Below, piece after piece: positions 55,890 to 64,000 of a stretch of 64,000 bases of DNA. The notes below the pieces were generated by a model. It was not told where the DNA came from. It saw only the letters and a list, made by a program, of their open reading frames with translations, and made no database searches. This stretch comes from Fimenecus sp900545625 (lineage in GTDB: Bacteria > Bacillota > Clostridia > Oscillospirales > Acutalibacteraceae), in NCBI GenBank assembly GCA_963931525.1, contig OZ007023.1, forward strand, positions 1,984,001 to 2,048,000. Direction: 5' to 3'. The position numbers were made by a program, and so were the translations under genes. Positions within the stretch are counted from its first letter, which is position 1; every line of letters starts with the position of its first letter.

Positions 55890-56159
55890 TCAGATTCTGT
55901 GCATGGAGTTGAAAATATCCTCATGCATGGCGTTGACGGAAAGGTTCATTTCTTCGCCGAGCGCCTTGGCTTCATCCGCAAGCGTTGTGAACGCCACATT
56001 GCACGCGGAGACGTCCGCAAGCATGATCATGCAGAACATATCCTGCAATATGCTTTGCGTCACCTCAATGATGTTGACGTTGTGCCGGGCGCACAGCGCC
56101 GAGATCTTCGCAAGGATGCCGACTGTATCATGCCCTACGACCGTAATGATTGCACGCAT
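55890..56159 (-). CDS. UPF0237 ACT-domain protein
   Basis: The 89-residue protein is a single ACT domain (ITVVGHDTVGILAKISALCARHNVNI, the GcvR-like ligand-binding turn). Such domains bind amino acids at dimer interfaces. GGAGGG precedes the ATG. It forms an operon with the UPF0210 gene. Confidence 0.92.
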   Translation of the reverse strand: MRAIITVVGHDTVGILAKISALCARHNVNIIEVTQSILQDMFCMIMLADVSACNVAFTTLADEAKALGEEMNLSVNAMHEDIFNSMHRI

Positions 56160-56264
56160 AAGCTGCCCTCCGAAAAGTTTTTTACCATATTACCATACTT
56201 TTGGCGGTTTGGACAGGGCGTTTTTGATTTTTTCCAAAAAAAGATAGGCGAAACCATGAAAATA

Positions 56265-56273
56265 TGCTATGAT
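56265..56273 (+). promoter_or_regulatory. Extended -10 element before the PHP phosphatase gene
   Basis: TGCTATGAT fits the TGnTATAAT extended -10. The -35 position is poor. It would start the transcript near 56280. Confidence 0.4.
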
Positions 56274-56309
56274 AGAGTTGTGAATTTTCGATTGGAAGAA
56301 CGTGAGATT

Positions 56310-57122
56310 GTGTATCAGAGAAAGCTTGATCTGCATGTGCATACCGACAACTCCCCGGACGGCAACCACTCCGCCATGTTTTTGTGCGAGCAGGCGGAAT
56401 TCGAGGGCATGCGCGCTGTCGCGCTGACCGACCACTGTGAAACGGACGTGTACCGCGCCGAGCATTTTGACAAGCGCGTACAGGCGGCGTTTATGGAGGC
56501 GACCATGGCGCAGTCCGCCTTTCGCGGCAAGGTACTGGTGCTGCGCGGCATCGAGCTTGGGCAGCCGCATTATGATGTAAAAACTGCGGAAGAGATTTTG
56601 AGCGCCCGTCCGTATGACGTGGTCATCGGTTCGGTGCACAACCTGCGCGGCAGACAGGATTTTTATTTTATGGAAAGCTTTGATCCCGACGAAGTACACA
56701 GCATTTTGACCGAGTATTTTGACGAGATCTTGCAGATGCTCGAATGGGGCAATTTTGACGTTCTGGCGCATTTGACCTATCCGCTTCGCTATTTTTATGC
56801 GAAGTCCGGCATATCGGTAGATCTTGCGGACTATAAACAGCAGGTCGATGAAATTTTGCTGCGTACCGCCCAGCTGCAAAAGGCGCTGGAGATCAACACG
56901 GCGGGGCTTCGGCAGCCCATCGGGAAGCTCTCCCCCGAATTTGAAACGGTCAAGCGTTTTCGGGAACTCGGCGGCAAATACGTCACCTACGGCTCAGATG
57001 CGCATTATGCCGAGCACATCGGCGCGGGGCTTACAGAAGCCTACGATGTGATGCGCGCAGCGGGCTTTTCCGAGCTAACCTTTTTCCAGCAGAGAACGCC
57101 CCTGCAAATGCCGATCGAATAA
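56310..57122 (+). CDS. PHP-domain histidinol-phosphatase-like protein (HisJ type)
   Basis: The 270-residue protein has the PHP motifs LDLHVHTDNSPDGNHS (metal ligands), ALTDHCETD, a Glu in RGIELGQPHY, GSVHNL, LAHLTYPLRYF and GSDAHYAEHIG, in the order of HisJ histidinol-phosphate phosphatases. No other his gene is in the window, so a general phosphoesterase role is also possible. The start is uncertain: GTG at 56310 fits the usual N-terminus and the extended -10; an ATG at 56256 would add 18 residues. ispE follows after 21 bases. Confidence 0.87.
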   Translation: MYQRKLDLHVHTDNSPDGNHSAMFLCEQAEFEGMRAVALTDHCETDVYRAEHFDKRVQAAFMEATMAQSAFRGKVLVLRGIELGQPHYDVKTAEEILSARPYDVVIGSVHNLRGRQDFYFMESFDPDEVHSILTEYFDEILQMLEWGNFDVLAHLTYPLRYFYAKSGISVDLADYKQQVDEILLRTAQLQKALEINTAGLRQPIGKLSPEFETVKRFRELGGKYVTYGSDAHYAEHIGAGLTEAYDVMRAAGFSELTFFQQRTPLQMPIE

Positions 57123-57143
57123 GAAAGCAGGAAAGGTACTTCC

Positions 57144-58013
57144 ATGAAAGTTAAAGCTGCCGCAAAGATCAATTTAATGCTCGACGTGCTCGGCACGCTG
57201 CCTGACGGCTACCACAGCCTGTTTATGGTGATGCAGTCCGTGAGCTGTTTCGACACGGTCTGCGTGGAAAAAACGGACAGGGGCGGCATTGAAGTCGAAG
57301 CCGCCGACAGCCGCGTACCCGCCGGGGAAGACAACATCGTTTATAAGACAGCCAAACTGTTTTTTGAGAAAACCGGCGTTGAAAATCCAGGCGTGCGCAT
57401 CGGCATCGAAAAACGCATCCCCATGGCGGCGGGGCTTGCAGGCGGCAGTGCCGACGCGGCGGGTACGCTTTACTGCCTGCGGGAGATGTTTGCGCCCGAG
57501 CTTGACCGGCATACGCTTTTGACGCTTGGCGAGCGCATTGGGGCGGACGTGCCCTTCGCACTGACCGGCGGTACGGCGCTTTGCATGGACAAGGGTGGTG
57601 TGATCGCACCGCTGCGCCCGCTTTCGGATTGCTTTGTTGTGCTTTGCAAGCCCGATATGGACGTGTCCACCAAAAATGCCTATCAAAAAATCGATGAAGC
57701 GCCGCATCTTCGGCATTTGGATAAAAACGCGATGCTGTACGCCGTGCACAACGGGGATTTTCCGCTATTATGCGAAAAGGCGGGCAATGTGTTTGAGCAG
57801 GTCATCGAAGTCCCGCAGCGCCCGTACATCAAGGGTATCATGCGCGAATGCGGGGCGTCCCTTGCGCTTATGAGCGGCAGCGGCCCGACCGTGTTCGGGC
57901 TGTTTGCAAGGGAAACGGATGCAAAGCGCTGCGCTTTACGGCTGCAAGATCGGTTTTCCGATGTGCACCTTTGCAAGCCCGTTTCGTACGGGGTCGAGGT
58001 ATTGGAAAAATGA
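57144..58013 (+). CDS. ispE: 4-diphosphocytidyl-2-C-methyl-D-erythritol kinase
   Basis: IspE phosphorylates CDP-methylerythritol in the MEP pathway to isoprenoids. The 289-residue GHMP kinase has AAAKINLMLDVLGTLPDGYH at the N-terminus, the ATP-binding loop PMAAGLAGGSADAAG, and the C-terminal motif LALMSGSGPTVFGLF. AGGAAAGG lies before the ATG. It is coupled (ATGA overlap) to a small membrane protein gene and then a patatin-like lipase. No other MEP gene is in the window. Confidence 0.95.
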   Translation: MKVKAAAKINLMLDVLGTLPDGYHSLFMVMQSVSCFDTVCVEKTDRGGIEVEAADSRVPAGEDNIVYKTAKLFFEKTGVENPGVRIGIEKRIPMAAGLAGGSADAAGTLYCLREMFAPELDRHTLLTLGERIGADVPFALTGGTALCMDKGGVIAPLRPLSDCFVVLCKPDMDVSTKNAYQKIDEAPHLRHLDKNAMLYAVHNGDFPLLCEKAGNVFEQVIEVPQRPYIKGIMRECGASLALMSGSGPTVFGLFARETDAKRCALRLQDRFSDVHLCKPVSYGVEVLEK

Positions 58014-58168
58014 AAAATCGGTTCGCGGCGGCGCTCATTGCAGCGGCACTTTTAATTCTGGCCGTGCTGCTGCTCATTTGGATGTTTTCCGACAACCGCG
58101 TGCAAATGCACACGCTGCCGCCCGAGTTCACACAGCCCGCGCCCTTACATATGTATTTAGAGAGGTGA
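58010..58168 (+). CDS. Small single-helix membrane protein, 52 residues
   Basis: A short frame starts at the ATG overlapping the ispE stop (ATGA) and ends 5 bases before the patatin gene ATG. The product, MKNRFAAALIAAALLILAVL then LLIWMFSDN and a short Pro-rich tail, is one membrane helix after a basic N-terminus. GAGGT lies about 10 bases upstream. It fills the gap between ispE and the lipase exactly, which supports translation. No family is recognised. Confidence 0.6.
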   Translation: MKNRFAAALIAAALLILAVLLLIWMFSDNRVQMHTLPPEFTQPAPLHMYLER

Positions 58169-58173
58169 CTGCT

Positions 58174-59319
58174 ATGAAATCGTACGGCCTTGTTTTGGCA
58201 GGCGGCGGCGCAAAAGGCGCCTATCAGATCGGCGCATGGAAAGCCATGCGCGAGCTCGGCGTAACGTTTGACGCCATCACGGGCGTTTCCATCGGGGCGA
58301 TCAACGGCGCGCTCATCGCCCAGGGGGATTTTGACCGCGCGGTAGAGCTTTGGAACCGTGCGGAAGTCAAAGACGGCATCCATATTGAGACGGAACTCAA
58401 GGAGCCCGACAACCTGTTCAGCTTTTCCAACCTCCCGCAGATCTTTCGCGAGATGGTCAAAAACGGCGGCGTAGACGTAACGCCTGCGCGCAATCTGATC
58501 GCGGAATACATCGATGAGAAAAAGGTGCGCGATTCCGGCATCCCGCTGGGACTTGTGACCTTTCAGGTGTCCTCGTGGAAACCCGTGGAAATTTTCCTCG
58601 ACGAGATCGACGAAGGACTTTTGATCGACTACCTGATGCTGTCGGCACGCTTTCCGGGACTGCACACACAAAGCCCCGACGGCGCGCGGTATCTTGACGG
58701 CGGCGTTTACGACAATGCGCCCATCGGGCTTTTGCGCGAACGCGGCTACAACCGCTTCGTCGTGGTGGATATTTCCAGCATGAAGGGCATGGGGCACAGA
58801 ACGGATCTTTCCTGCGCCGAGGTCGTGTATATCCGCCCGAACGATCCGAAAGAGCTCGGCGAATCCTTTGAATTCGACACGAGCATGAATGAAATGCGTA
58901 TGAAAATGGGCTATCTTGACGCGCGCAAGGCGTTTGGAAAGCTGTGCGGGCAGGCGTATTATTTCCGCCCGCGGGAATATGCAAAAATGCAGGATACATA
59001 CGGCTACAAAGCGTGCGTAGAGCTTGAAAAACTTGCAGCGCAGTGCGGCGTGGAACGGCTGGAGGTGTATTCGCACCGCAAGTTCATGGCGTCCCTGCTT
59101 GCCGCCGCGAACGCGCCGGAGCCGCCCGAGGAACCGCACGAAGGGCTGACCTCTTCGATCTTAAAGGTCGCGCAGCCGATTTTGGACCGCGCGCCCGAAG
59201 AGCTTGTCCGCAAGATCCGCCGCCCCGCGAAAAAGGAGCCGTTCCCCTTGGCGCGCGCGGCGCTCGAGCAGTTTGCCGAAAGCCGCAAACGGCGTTTACC
59301 GCGTGCGGCTGCAGAATAA
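58174..59319 (+). CDS. Patatin-like phospholipase
   Basis: The 381-residue lipid acyl hydrolase has the oxyanion loop GGGAKGAY (10-17), nucleophile S39 in GVSIG, and the catalytic D175 in LDGGVYDNAP. There is no signal peptide, so it probably acts at the inner membrane face. The C-terminal 100 residues form a basic, Pro/Arg-rich tail. AGAGGTGA lies before the ATG at 58174; the frame is open further upstream but overlaps ispE. Its end overlaps the convergent lipoprotein gene by 24 bases. Confidence 0.92.
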   Translation: MKSYGLVLAGGGAKGAYQIGAWKAMRELGVTFDAITGVSIGAINGALIAQGDFDRAVELWNRAEVKDGIHIETELKEPDNLFSFSNLPQIFREMVKNGGVDVTPARNLIAEYIDEKKVRDSGIPLGLVTFQVSSWKPVEIFLDEIDEGLLIDYLMLSARFPGLHTQSPDGARYLDGGVYDNAPIGLLRERGYNRFVVVDISSMKGMGHRTDLSCAEVVYIRPNDPKELGESFEFDTSMNEMRMKMGYLDARKAFGKLCGQAYYFRPREYAKMQDTYGYKACVELEKLAAQCGVERLEVYSHRKFMASLLAAANAPEPPEEPHEGLTSSILKVAQPILDRAPEELVRKIRRPAKKEPFPLARAALEQFAESRKRRLPRAAAE

Positions 59320-59823
59320 GGAAAGGTACTGCGTGCCCGAAAACAGCGCGTATGTAAACCCGTCGGTCTCGCCCGTGTAGCCGCTGTCTGCAAAGGCAAG
59401 GCGGTCTTCGGCGATACCTGCCGTGTGCACAAGATCCAGCGCGTCGTTTTCCGTGTCGCACACGGCAAGGACGCATACAAGACGCACAAAGCAGGTATAC
59501 AGTGCCGAAAACGTCTCTGCGGTATACGCCGCCTCCCCCTGCGGGATGCAGGTCAGCTGCAAAGCCGTGATCGTACCGTCGTCGCGGGCAGTAAGCGTTA
59601 AAAGCGCCGTATGCCCCTCGGCAAAGGTGAAGTTGCAATCGTATGTGCCCGAAGCCTCCGCCGTCTCTTTGAAAAACATGTCCGATGTGAGCGTTTCTGC
59701 GTTCTGCAGTGCATTGAAGCGGCGGCAGAATTCCGCCGCATCCATATTGCGCTGTCGTGTGCATGAGGCGAGCAGCACAACGAACACCGCCAGCAACACG
59801 GCAAGTCCTTTGCGTTTTTGCAA
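59296..59823 (-). CDS. Putative lipoprotein, unknown function
   Basis: The 175-residue protein starts with a lipoprotein signal: KRK, hydrophobic core, lipobox LLASC with the lipidated Cys at residue 21. The mature part is a small mixed fold with four more Cys (YDC, LTC, YTC, FCS). It starts at TTG with GGGAGG 7 bases upstream. No family is recognised. Convergent with the patatin-like gene, with a 24-base overlap of the 3' ends. Confidence 0.75.
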   Translation of the reverse strand: MQKRKGLAVLLAVFVVLLASCTRQRNMDAAEFCRRFNALQNAETLTSDMFFKETAEASGTYDCNFTFAEGHTALLTLTARDDGTITALQLTCIPQGEAAYTAETFSALYTCFVRLVCVLAVCDTENDALDLVHTAGIAEDRLAFADSGYTGETDGFTYALFSGTQYLSLFCSRTR

Positions 59824-59999
59824 ATTTTTATCCTCCCGTTCAAGTTTTATTCACATTTTCTTTACAAAAATATATGGCAAACGCAGGCGGAATATTATAG
59901 AATGTTGTTAATTATCTTTTGCGGGATCTGCTTAAACCGGCGTCCTGCAAAAAATCTTCTATGTTGGATCCCCAACTTTTTTGAAAGCGGTGATGTTCG

Positions 60000-61574
60000 T
60001 TGAAACGTACGAAAAATTGGTCTAAAAAGCGGAAAGCCTTTACGGCGGTCAGCGTCATTGTGCTGGCGGCGCTCCTGGGGACTGTACTGTATTCGATGTT
60101 CCGTCCCGATGAGCTGCCCGCCTATCAGGTCGCGACCGTCGAAATGGGCGATATTCAATCGACCTTTCAAACACAGGGTACGGTGGAATCCGGCAACACG
60201 GAGACCTTTACTGCCGCTTCCGGCGTACAGGTCCTGACCGTTTCGGTGGAGGTAGGCGACCGCGTTTCCGCCGGGCAGCAGCTTGCGACCTTTGACGTTT
60301 CTACGCTTCAGGATGAGCTTGCTGCTTACAAATCCGCTTATGACAAGGCAAAAGCCACTTATGATGAGGCGGCTGCTTCCGTAGCCGCCGCCGAAAATAA
60401 TTTGAGCACGGTCTCGGCGCAGATCCCGGTGCTGGAATCGGAGATCGCGCAGCTCGAATCGGAGATCGAAGCCGCAGAGCACACAGGCAGCATGCTTCCC
60501 GATTCCGGCAGCATCGATACGGCGGCACTCGAGCAGCTGCTCGCCGCGCTTCGCGAACAGGGCGGCTTTACCGAGGAACAGCTGAAAAGCCTTTCCGAAC
60601 TGCTCTCCTCCGGCAGCAATGCATCTGCGATCAAGGATTCGATCGAAAATTCCGTTGCCGCCAAACGGGTCGAGCTTGCGCAAAAGCAGGCGCAGCTGAC
60701 CTCGCTGGAAACACAGCAGACGGTTTACAAAGCGCAGACGGACGACACCCTTGCCACGCTTTACAAATCCGTTATGGATGCAAAAAAAGCGGATTACGAT
60801 TCTTTTAACAGCCTGGTGGAATCCTTGCGCACCGGCTGGGTCGCTGCGGCGGACGGCATCGTCACCGAAGTCAACCTGACGGCAGGCGAAGTCTTTACAC
60901 CCGCCGAGAGCAAAAGCGGTACGACCGATCTTTCCGCCCTGCTTTCCATGGCGTCGGGCAACACGGACGTGATGAGCGCGCTGTCCGATCTTCTTTCCGC
61001 AACCGGCGGCGCGGACACCTCGGTCGGGACGGGGATCGTGGTAGAGGAATACGGCGCGCTGTATGTAAGCTTTACCGTCGGGAAATATGACCTGCCGAAG
61101 CTCGATGTCGGGCAGGCGGCAACGGTGACGTCGCTCGACAAGGAATATGCAGCGACAGTCAGCTATGTCAGCGCAACGGCGACTGCTTCTTCCGGGCTGG
61201 ATATCAGCTCGATCACCTCGTCGCTGACGGGCGGCAGCGCCGCCTCCACAACCAACAGTGCGCCCGTGCAGGTGCGCATCATGGACCCGGACGAAAGCGT
61301 CGTCATCGGCTTCGATGTGGATGTGAGCATCAATACGGAACGGCTCGAAAACGTGCTGGTTCTGCCTGTGGCGGCGGTTACGACCGAGGACGGAGAGAAT
61401 TATGTGTTTGTTTATGACCCTGAAGAACGCACCGTATCCAAACGCTCGGTAACACTGGGGCTTGCCTCCGACGACGCTTATCAGGTGCTTGACGGGCTGA
61501 GCGACGGCGAACAGGTCGTTCTCAACCCCAAAGCGGCATTGTTGGACGGCGACAAGATCAGCGTAGAGTCTTGA
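60000..61574 (+). CDS. Efflux adaptor (HlyD/MacA-type periplasmic-adaptor fold)
   Basis: The 524-residue protein has one membrane helix (residues 14-33), a biotinyl-lipoyl/barrel-sandwich segment (VATVEMGDIQSTFQTQGTVESG ... VEVGDRVSAGQQLATFDVSTL), a long coiled coil (about 100-260, KAKATYDEAAASVAAAENN and SLETQQTVYKAQTDD), then beta-barrel and membrane-proximal domains (VLVLPVAAVTTEDGENYVFVYD). In Gram-positives such adaptors sit outside the cell and serve MacB-type transporters. Starts at TTG with GGTGATG upstream. The next gene is a MacB-like permease. Confidence 0.9.
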   Translation: MKRTKNWSKKRKAFTAVSVIVLAALLGTVLYSMFRPDELPAYQVATVEMGDIQSTFQTQGTVESGNTETFTAASGVQVLTVSVEVGDRVSAGQQLATFDVSTLQDELAAYKSAYDKAKATYDEAAASVAAAENNLSTVSAQIPVLESEIAQLESEIEAAEHTGSMLPDSGSIDTAALEQLLAALREQGGFTEEQLKSLSELLSSGSNASAIKDSIENSVAAKRVELAQKQAQLTSLETQQTVYKAQTDDTLATLYKSVMDAKKADYDSFNSLVESLRTGWVAAADGIVTEVNLTAGEVFTPAESKSGTTDLSALLSMASGNTDVMSALSDLLSATGGADTSVGTGIVVEEYGALYVSFTVGKYDLPKLDVGQAATVTSLDKEYAATVSYVSATATASSGLDISSITSSLTGGSAASTTNSAPVQVRIMDPDESVVIGFDVDVSINTERLENVLVLPVAAVTTEDGENYVFVYDPEERTVSKRSVTLGLASDDAYQVLDGLSDGEQVVLNPKAALLDGDKISVES

Positions 61575-61586
61575 GGCGGTGATGCT

Positions 61587-62828
61587 TTGAATATTCGGGA
61601 AAACATACGCATCGCCATTTTCAGTATCCGCACAAACCTGATGCGCTCGCTTTTAACGATGCTGGGCATCATCATCGGCGTAGCATCGGTCATCGCGGTC
61701 ATCACAGTCGGTAACGGCGGGCGCGATTACATCATCGGCATGATCCGTGAAATGGGCAGCAGCGCCATTTCAATTATGGTCAACGCCACGGAAGCACAGT
61801 CCTCGGACTACATTACCACAGAGGATATTGCCGCGATCAAAGAGCTTGACACGGTGGAATACATTTCACCCTATGTGATGACCATGGGTTCCATGTCCAC
61901 GGATAACACGGACGCGATCGGCATCCTGCTCGGCGGGAACACGGATCTGCGCTACCTTACGAGCGGCGACTGCGTATATGGGCGCTATTTCACACAGGCG
62001 GAGTTTGACGCGGGCCGGGCGGTCGGCGTGATCGACGCCACCTCCGCGCGGCAGCTGTTCGGGCGCGCCGACGTGGTCGGAGAATATGTAAACTTCACTT
62101 ATAACAACATTGTCACGCGCATTCGCATCATCGGCGTAACCGATATGGCAAGCTCGTTCGGGCTCGATTCCGAGGAGCTGATGAGCACGATGGAATCCTT
62201 CGGCGGCGGGCAGATGAGCAGCGGTATGCTGATGGTACCCTCTACGCTTTCCACCCAGATCACAGGGTCGGCGGATCGATTCGATACCGTCTACATCATG
62301 GCGGCGGACGAAAACGACTTGGAAGGTGCGGGCAACGCAGCGCTAAACTGTCTGCGCGCGCGGCACAACAACTATGAGCGTGACTGCTATACGGTCACGA
62401 ACATGGCGACCTACATCGACCTTTTAGACACGGTCATCAACGTCTTTACGATCTTCATCGCGGCGGTCAGCGCCATTTCACTGCTCGTCGGCGGTATCGG
62501 CGTGATGAACATCATGCTTGTTTCCATCACCGAACGCACGCGCGAGATCGGCATTCGAAAGGCTTTGGGCGCAAAGACCTCGACGATCCTGTTCCAATTC
62601 CTGACGGAATCGATCATCCTGTGCTTAATCGGCGGTCTTATAGGGCTGCTGCTCGGCGTATTCGGCGCGGCGCTCGTTTCGTACCTGATGAATGTCCCTC
62701 TGGCAGTGAAATTTTCCACCGTAGCCCTTGCCATCGGCTTTTCGACGGCGATCGGCGTAATCTTCGGTGTGTATCCCGCCCGGCGCGCCGCCAAAATGCC
62801 GCCCATCGAGGCGCTGCGGCGCGAATAA
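61587..62828 (+). CDS. MacB-like ABC permease (FtsX superfamily)
   Basis: The 413-residue protein has the MacB core: helix 1 with RSLLTMLGIIIGVASVIAVI, a large extracellular MacB_PCD domain (about 50-280) and three C-terminal helices with SITERTREIGIRKALGA and YPARRAAKMPPIEALRRE. It lacks the N-terminal ATPase domain of Gram-negative MacB, and no ATPase gene lies next to it, which is unusual since adaptor-ATPase-permease is the normal order. Starts at TTG with the same GCGGTGATG context as the adaptor gene. Followed by a strong terminator. Confidence 0.92.
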   Translation: MNIRENIRIAIFSIRTNLMRSLLTMLGIIIGVASVIAVITVGNGGRDYIIGMIREMGSSAISIMVNATEAQSSDYITTEDIAAIKELDTVEYISPYVMTMGSMSTDNTDAIGILLGGNTDLRYLTSGDCVYGRYFTQAEFDAGRAVGVIDATSARQLFGRADVVGEYVNFTYNNIVTRIRIIGVTDMASSFGLDSEELMSTMESFGGGQMSSGMLMVPSTLSTQITGSADRFDTVYIMAADENDLEGAGNAALNCLRARHNNYERDCYTVTNMATYIDLLDTVINVFTIFIAAVSAISLLVGGIGVMNIMLVSITERTREIGIRKALGAKTSTILFQFLTESIILCLIGGLIGLLLGVFGAALVSYLMNVPLAVKFSTVALAIGFSTAIGVIFGVYPARRAAKMPPIEALRRE

Positions 62829-62842
62829 AACCAATCGAATCC

Positions 62843-62886
62843 AGCCGTGCAGGGCTCTGTTTTGAGCCCCGCACGGCTTTTCTTTT
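62843..62886 (+). terminator. Intrinsic terminator of the adaptor-permease operon
   Basis: A 15-bp stem with one mismatch (AGCCGTGCAGGGCTC with GAGCCCCGCACGGCT) is followed by TTTCTTTTG. Confidence 0.88.
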
Positions 62887-62893
62887 GTGCGCC

Positions 62894-62922
62894 TTGTTGT
62901 TTTTCGTATTTTGTGGTATGAT
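62894..62922 (+). promoter_or_regulatory. Promoter of the esterase gene
   Basis: TTGTTG, 17 bases, TATGAT. Confidence 0.6.
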
Positions 62923-62963
62923 ACCGCTGAATGTTTCGCAAAAGATAAGGAGGCACTACCGCT

Positions 62964-63758
62964 TTGCAGACCTATGATTTGTATGACAAAATCGAATGCC
63001 GTGTAGAACCTGCGCGAAAAAAGGTGCGCTTAGACGCCTATACCGTTGGGAAAAATGCGCCGTCCGTGCTGATCCTGCCCGGCGGGGCGTATAATATGAT
63101 CTCCGACTCAAACGAGGGGAAGCCCATTGCCGAGGCGCTGCAGGAACGCGGCTATAACGCCTTTGTGCTGTGGTACCGCGTCGGCGCCGCCGCACGCTAC
63201 CCTGCCCCCATGCTTGATGTTGCCCGTGCGATGCAGTTTTTGCAAAGCCGCGCGGACGAGTTCGGCGTAGAAGAAAACAGGATCGCCCTGCTCGGCTCTT
63301 CCGCAGGCGGCCATTTGGCGGCATATTTCGGCGCGCAGTACAAGCTGTTTGCACGCAAATACGAGGGAGAGGACTATCCCCTGCGTCCTGCCGCACTGGT
63401 GCTTTCTTACCCCGTGATCACCATGGGAAAGCTCACGCACGCGCTTTCGCGCCGGCGGCTTTTGGGGCTGTTTTCGGGTAAAAAGGAGCAGGCGGCGGCA
63501 TCCGTCGAGCAGCTTGTTTCCGCCGAATACCCGCCCACCTTTTTGTGGCACAATAAGGACGACGCCTCTGTAGACTACCGCAACAGCCAAATGCTTGCCG
63601 ACGCGCTCGAACAATACGGCGTTGCCCATGAGCTGCATTTGTACCCTACAGGCGGGCACGGTATCGGTTTAGCCGAGGGAAAAGACGCCGAAGGGTGGCT
63701 CGAGCAAGCGTTCTCATTTTTACAGCGTAGCATGGGGAAGCGTAACGCTACCGCGTGA
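62964..63758 (+). CDS. Alpha/beta hydrolase, probable carbohydrate esterase
   Basis: The 264-residue hydrolase has the oxyanion motif PGGAYN, nucleophile elbow GSSAGGH, an Asp in WHNKDDASVDY and the catalytic His in GGHGIGL. This matches BD-FAE/acetyl-xylan-esterase-like enzymes. No signal peptide, so it acts on imported oligosaccharides or other small esters. It starts at TTG with AAGGAGG about 10 bases upstream. Its end overlaps the convergent CmpB-like gene by 11 bases. Confidence 0.88.
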   Translation: MQTYDLYDKIECRVEPARKKVRLDAYTVGKNAPSVLILPGGAYNMISDSNEGKPIAEALQERGYNAFVLWYRVGAAARYPAPMLDVARAMQFLQSRADEFGVEENRIALLGSSAGGHLAAYFGAQYKLFARKYEGEDYPLRPAALVLSYPVITMGKLTHALSRRRLLGLFSGKKEQAAASVEQLVSAEYPPTFLWHNKDDASVDYRNSQMLADALEQYGVAHELHLYPTGGHGIGLAEGKDAEGWLEQAFSFLQRSMGKRNATA

Positions 63759-64000
63759 AGCCAAATTGTTTTTTCAAAAGCTTACACAGCATGCACGCAG
63801 GAAAGGACAGCAAAAACCAGCACAGCGAAAAAAGCGGGCAGATCTGCCCGAACAAATTGAGCGGGCGGGCGCTGTAATCCCACACGTGCCAGTGGAACAG
63901 CTTGTTGACCAGCAAGCCGACCAAAAGCTCCAGCGCCGTGATGATCCCGCAGCCCATCAAGCACCGCTTAAATATAGAAGCATGCTTGTATTTTTCGTTG
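63748..64000 (-). CDS. CmpB-like putative ABC-transporter type IV membrane protein, 5' end missing
   Basis: The frame is open to the right edge, so the N-terminus is outside. The visible 83 residues include ITALELLVGLLVNKLFHWHV then WDYSARPLNLFGQICPLFSL, the hallmark of the ABC_trans_CmpB family of small membrane proteins. Function is unknown despite the name. Confidence 0.75.
   Translation of the reverse strand, partial: NEKYKHASIFKRCLMGCGIITALELLVGLLVNKLFHWHVWDYSARPLNLFGQICPLFSLCWFLLSFPACMLCKLLKKQFGFTR

Noticed and set aside
59824..59999. Promoters for the lipoprotein and adaptor genes in the 176-base divergent gap
   Set aside because: A/T-rich with several weak hexamers (for example ATGGCA-17-TATAGA) and a small GTTGG/CCAAC hairpin with a T-run, but nothing good enough to call.

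Overview
The window looks like chromosome from a moderately GC-rich, Gram-positive member of the Clostridia (Oscillospirales or Christensenellales-like gut lineages would fit). The grounds are strong AGGAGG-type ribosome binding sites, frequent TTG and GTG starts, a clostridial-type S12 insertion, ECF-type vitamin uptake genes, GntR/MarR/YtrA regulators, a lipobox lipoprotein and intrinsic terminators after most units. The taxonomic placement is inference; there is no 16S gene here. No CRISPR array, prophage, tRNA or intact insertion sequence was seen.

Layout. 1-2.4 kb: the end of an ABC exporter and an APH-fold kinase. 2.5-14.5 kb (minus strand): the transcription/translation core, rpoB-rpoC then rpsL-rpsG-fusA-tuf, with separate promoters before rpoB, rpsL and tuf. 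14.7-19.2 kb: a DUF815 ATPase and a GH2 beta-galactosidase. 19.3-23.0 kb: ilvC, a FadR-type GntR regulator and ilvD, where ilvC and ilvD carry near-identical promoter-operator modules. 23.2-25.4 kb: a DUF1538 membrane protein with a tandem PII-like protein. 25.5-29.5 kb: MarR plus a heterodimeric ABC exporter. 29.7-31.4 kb: ilvB. 31.5-34.7 kb: an ECF transporter operon. 34.9-38.6 kb: AraC regulator, metallophosphoesterase and MFS transporter. 38.7-38.9 kb: a lone 5S rRNA gene with its own promoter and terminator (minus strand). 39-43.8 kb: flavin reductase, a non-coding element with 27-bp inverted ends, an HtrA protease, and a histidine kinase/response regulator pair. 43.9-49.0 kb: an operon galM-ilvH-leuC-leuD-membrane protein. 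49.1-54.2 kb: an acyltransferase remnant, a YtrA-type GntR with a DUF5808 membrane protein, an MFS transporter and an FRG-domain protein. 54.3-57.1 kb: a 53-residue membrane protein, the UPF0210/UPF0237 pair and a HisJ-type PHP phosphatase. 57.1-59.8 kb: ispE, a 52-residue membrane protein, a patatin-like lipase and a lipoprotein. 60-64 kb: an efflux adaptor with a MacB-like permease but no ATPase gene, an alpha/beta esterase and a truncated CmpB-like membrane protein.

How it fits together. Branched-chain amino acid synthesis is spread over three loci (ilvC/ilvD, ilvB, ilvH-leuCD). Only ilvC and ilvD share the GntR operator, so the pathway appears to be under split control. Several small regulatory circuits can be read directly from DNA: the GntR ilv switch, MarR with two palindromes over its own promoter, YtrA with a 10-bp-arm palindrome over its own -10, and 11-bp-spaced direct repeats in front of htrA next to a two-component system. 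Most of the non-coding calls (promoters, operators) are pattern matches made by eye; coordinates were counted by hand and could be off by a base or two.
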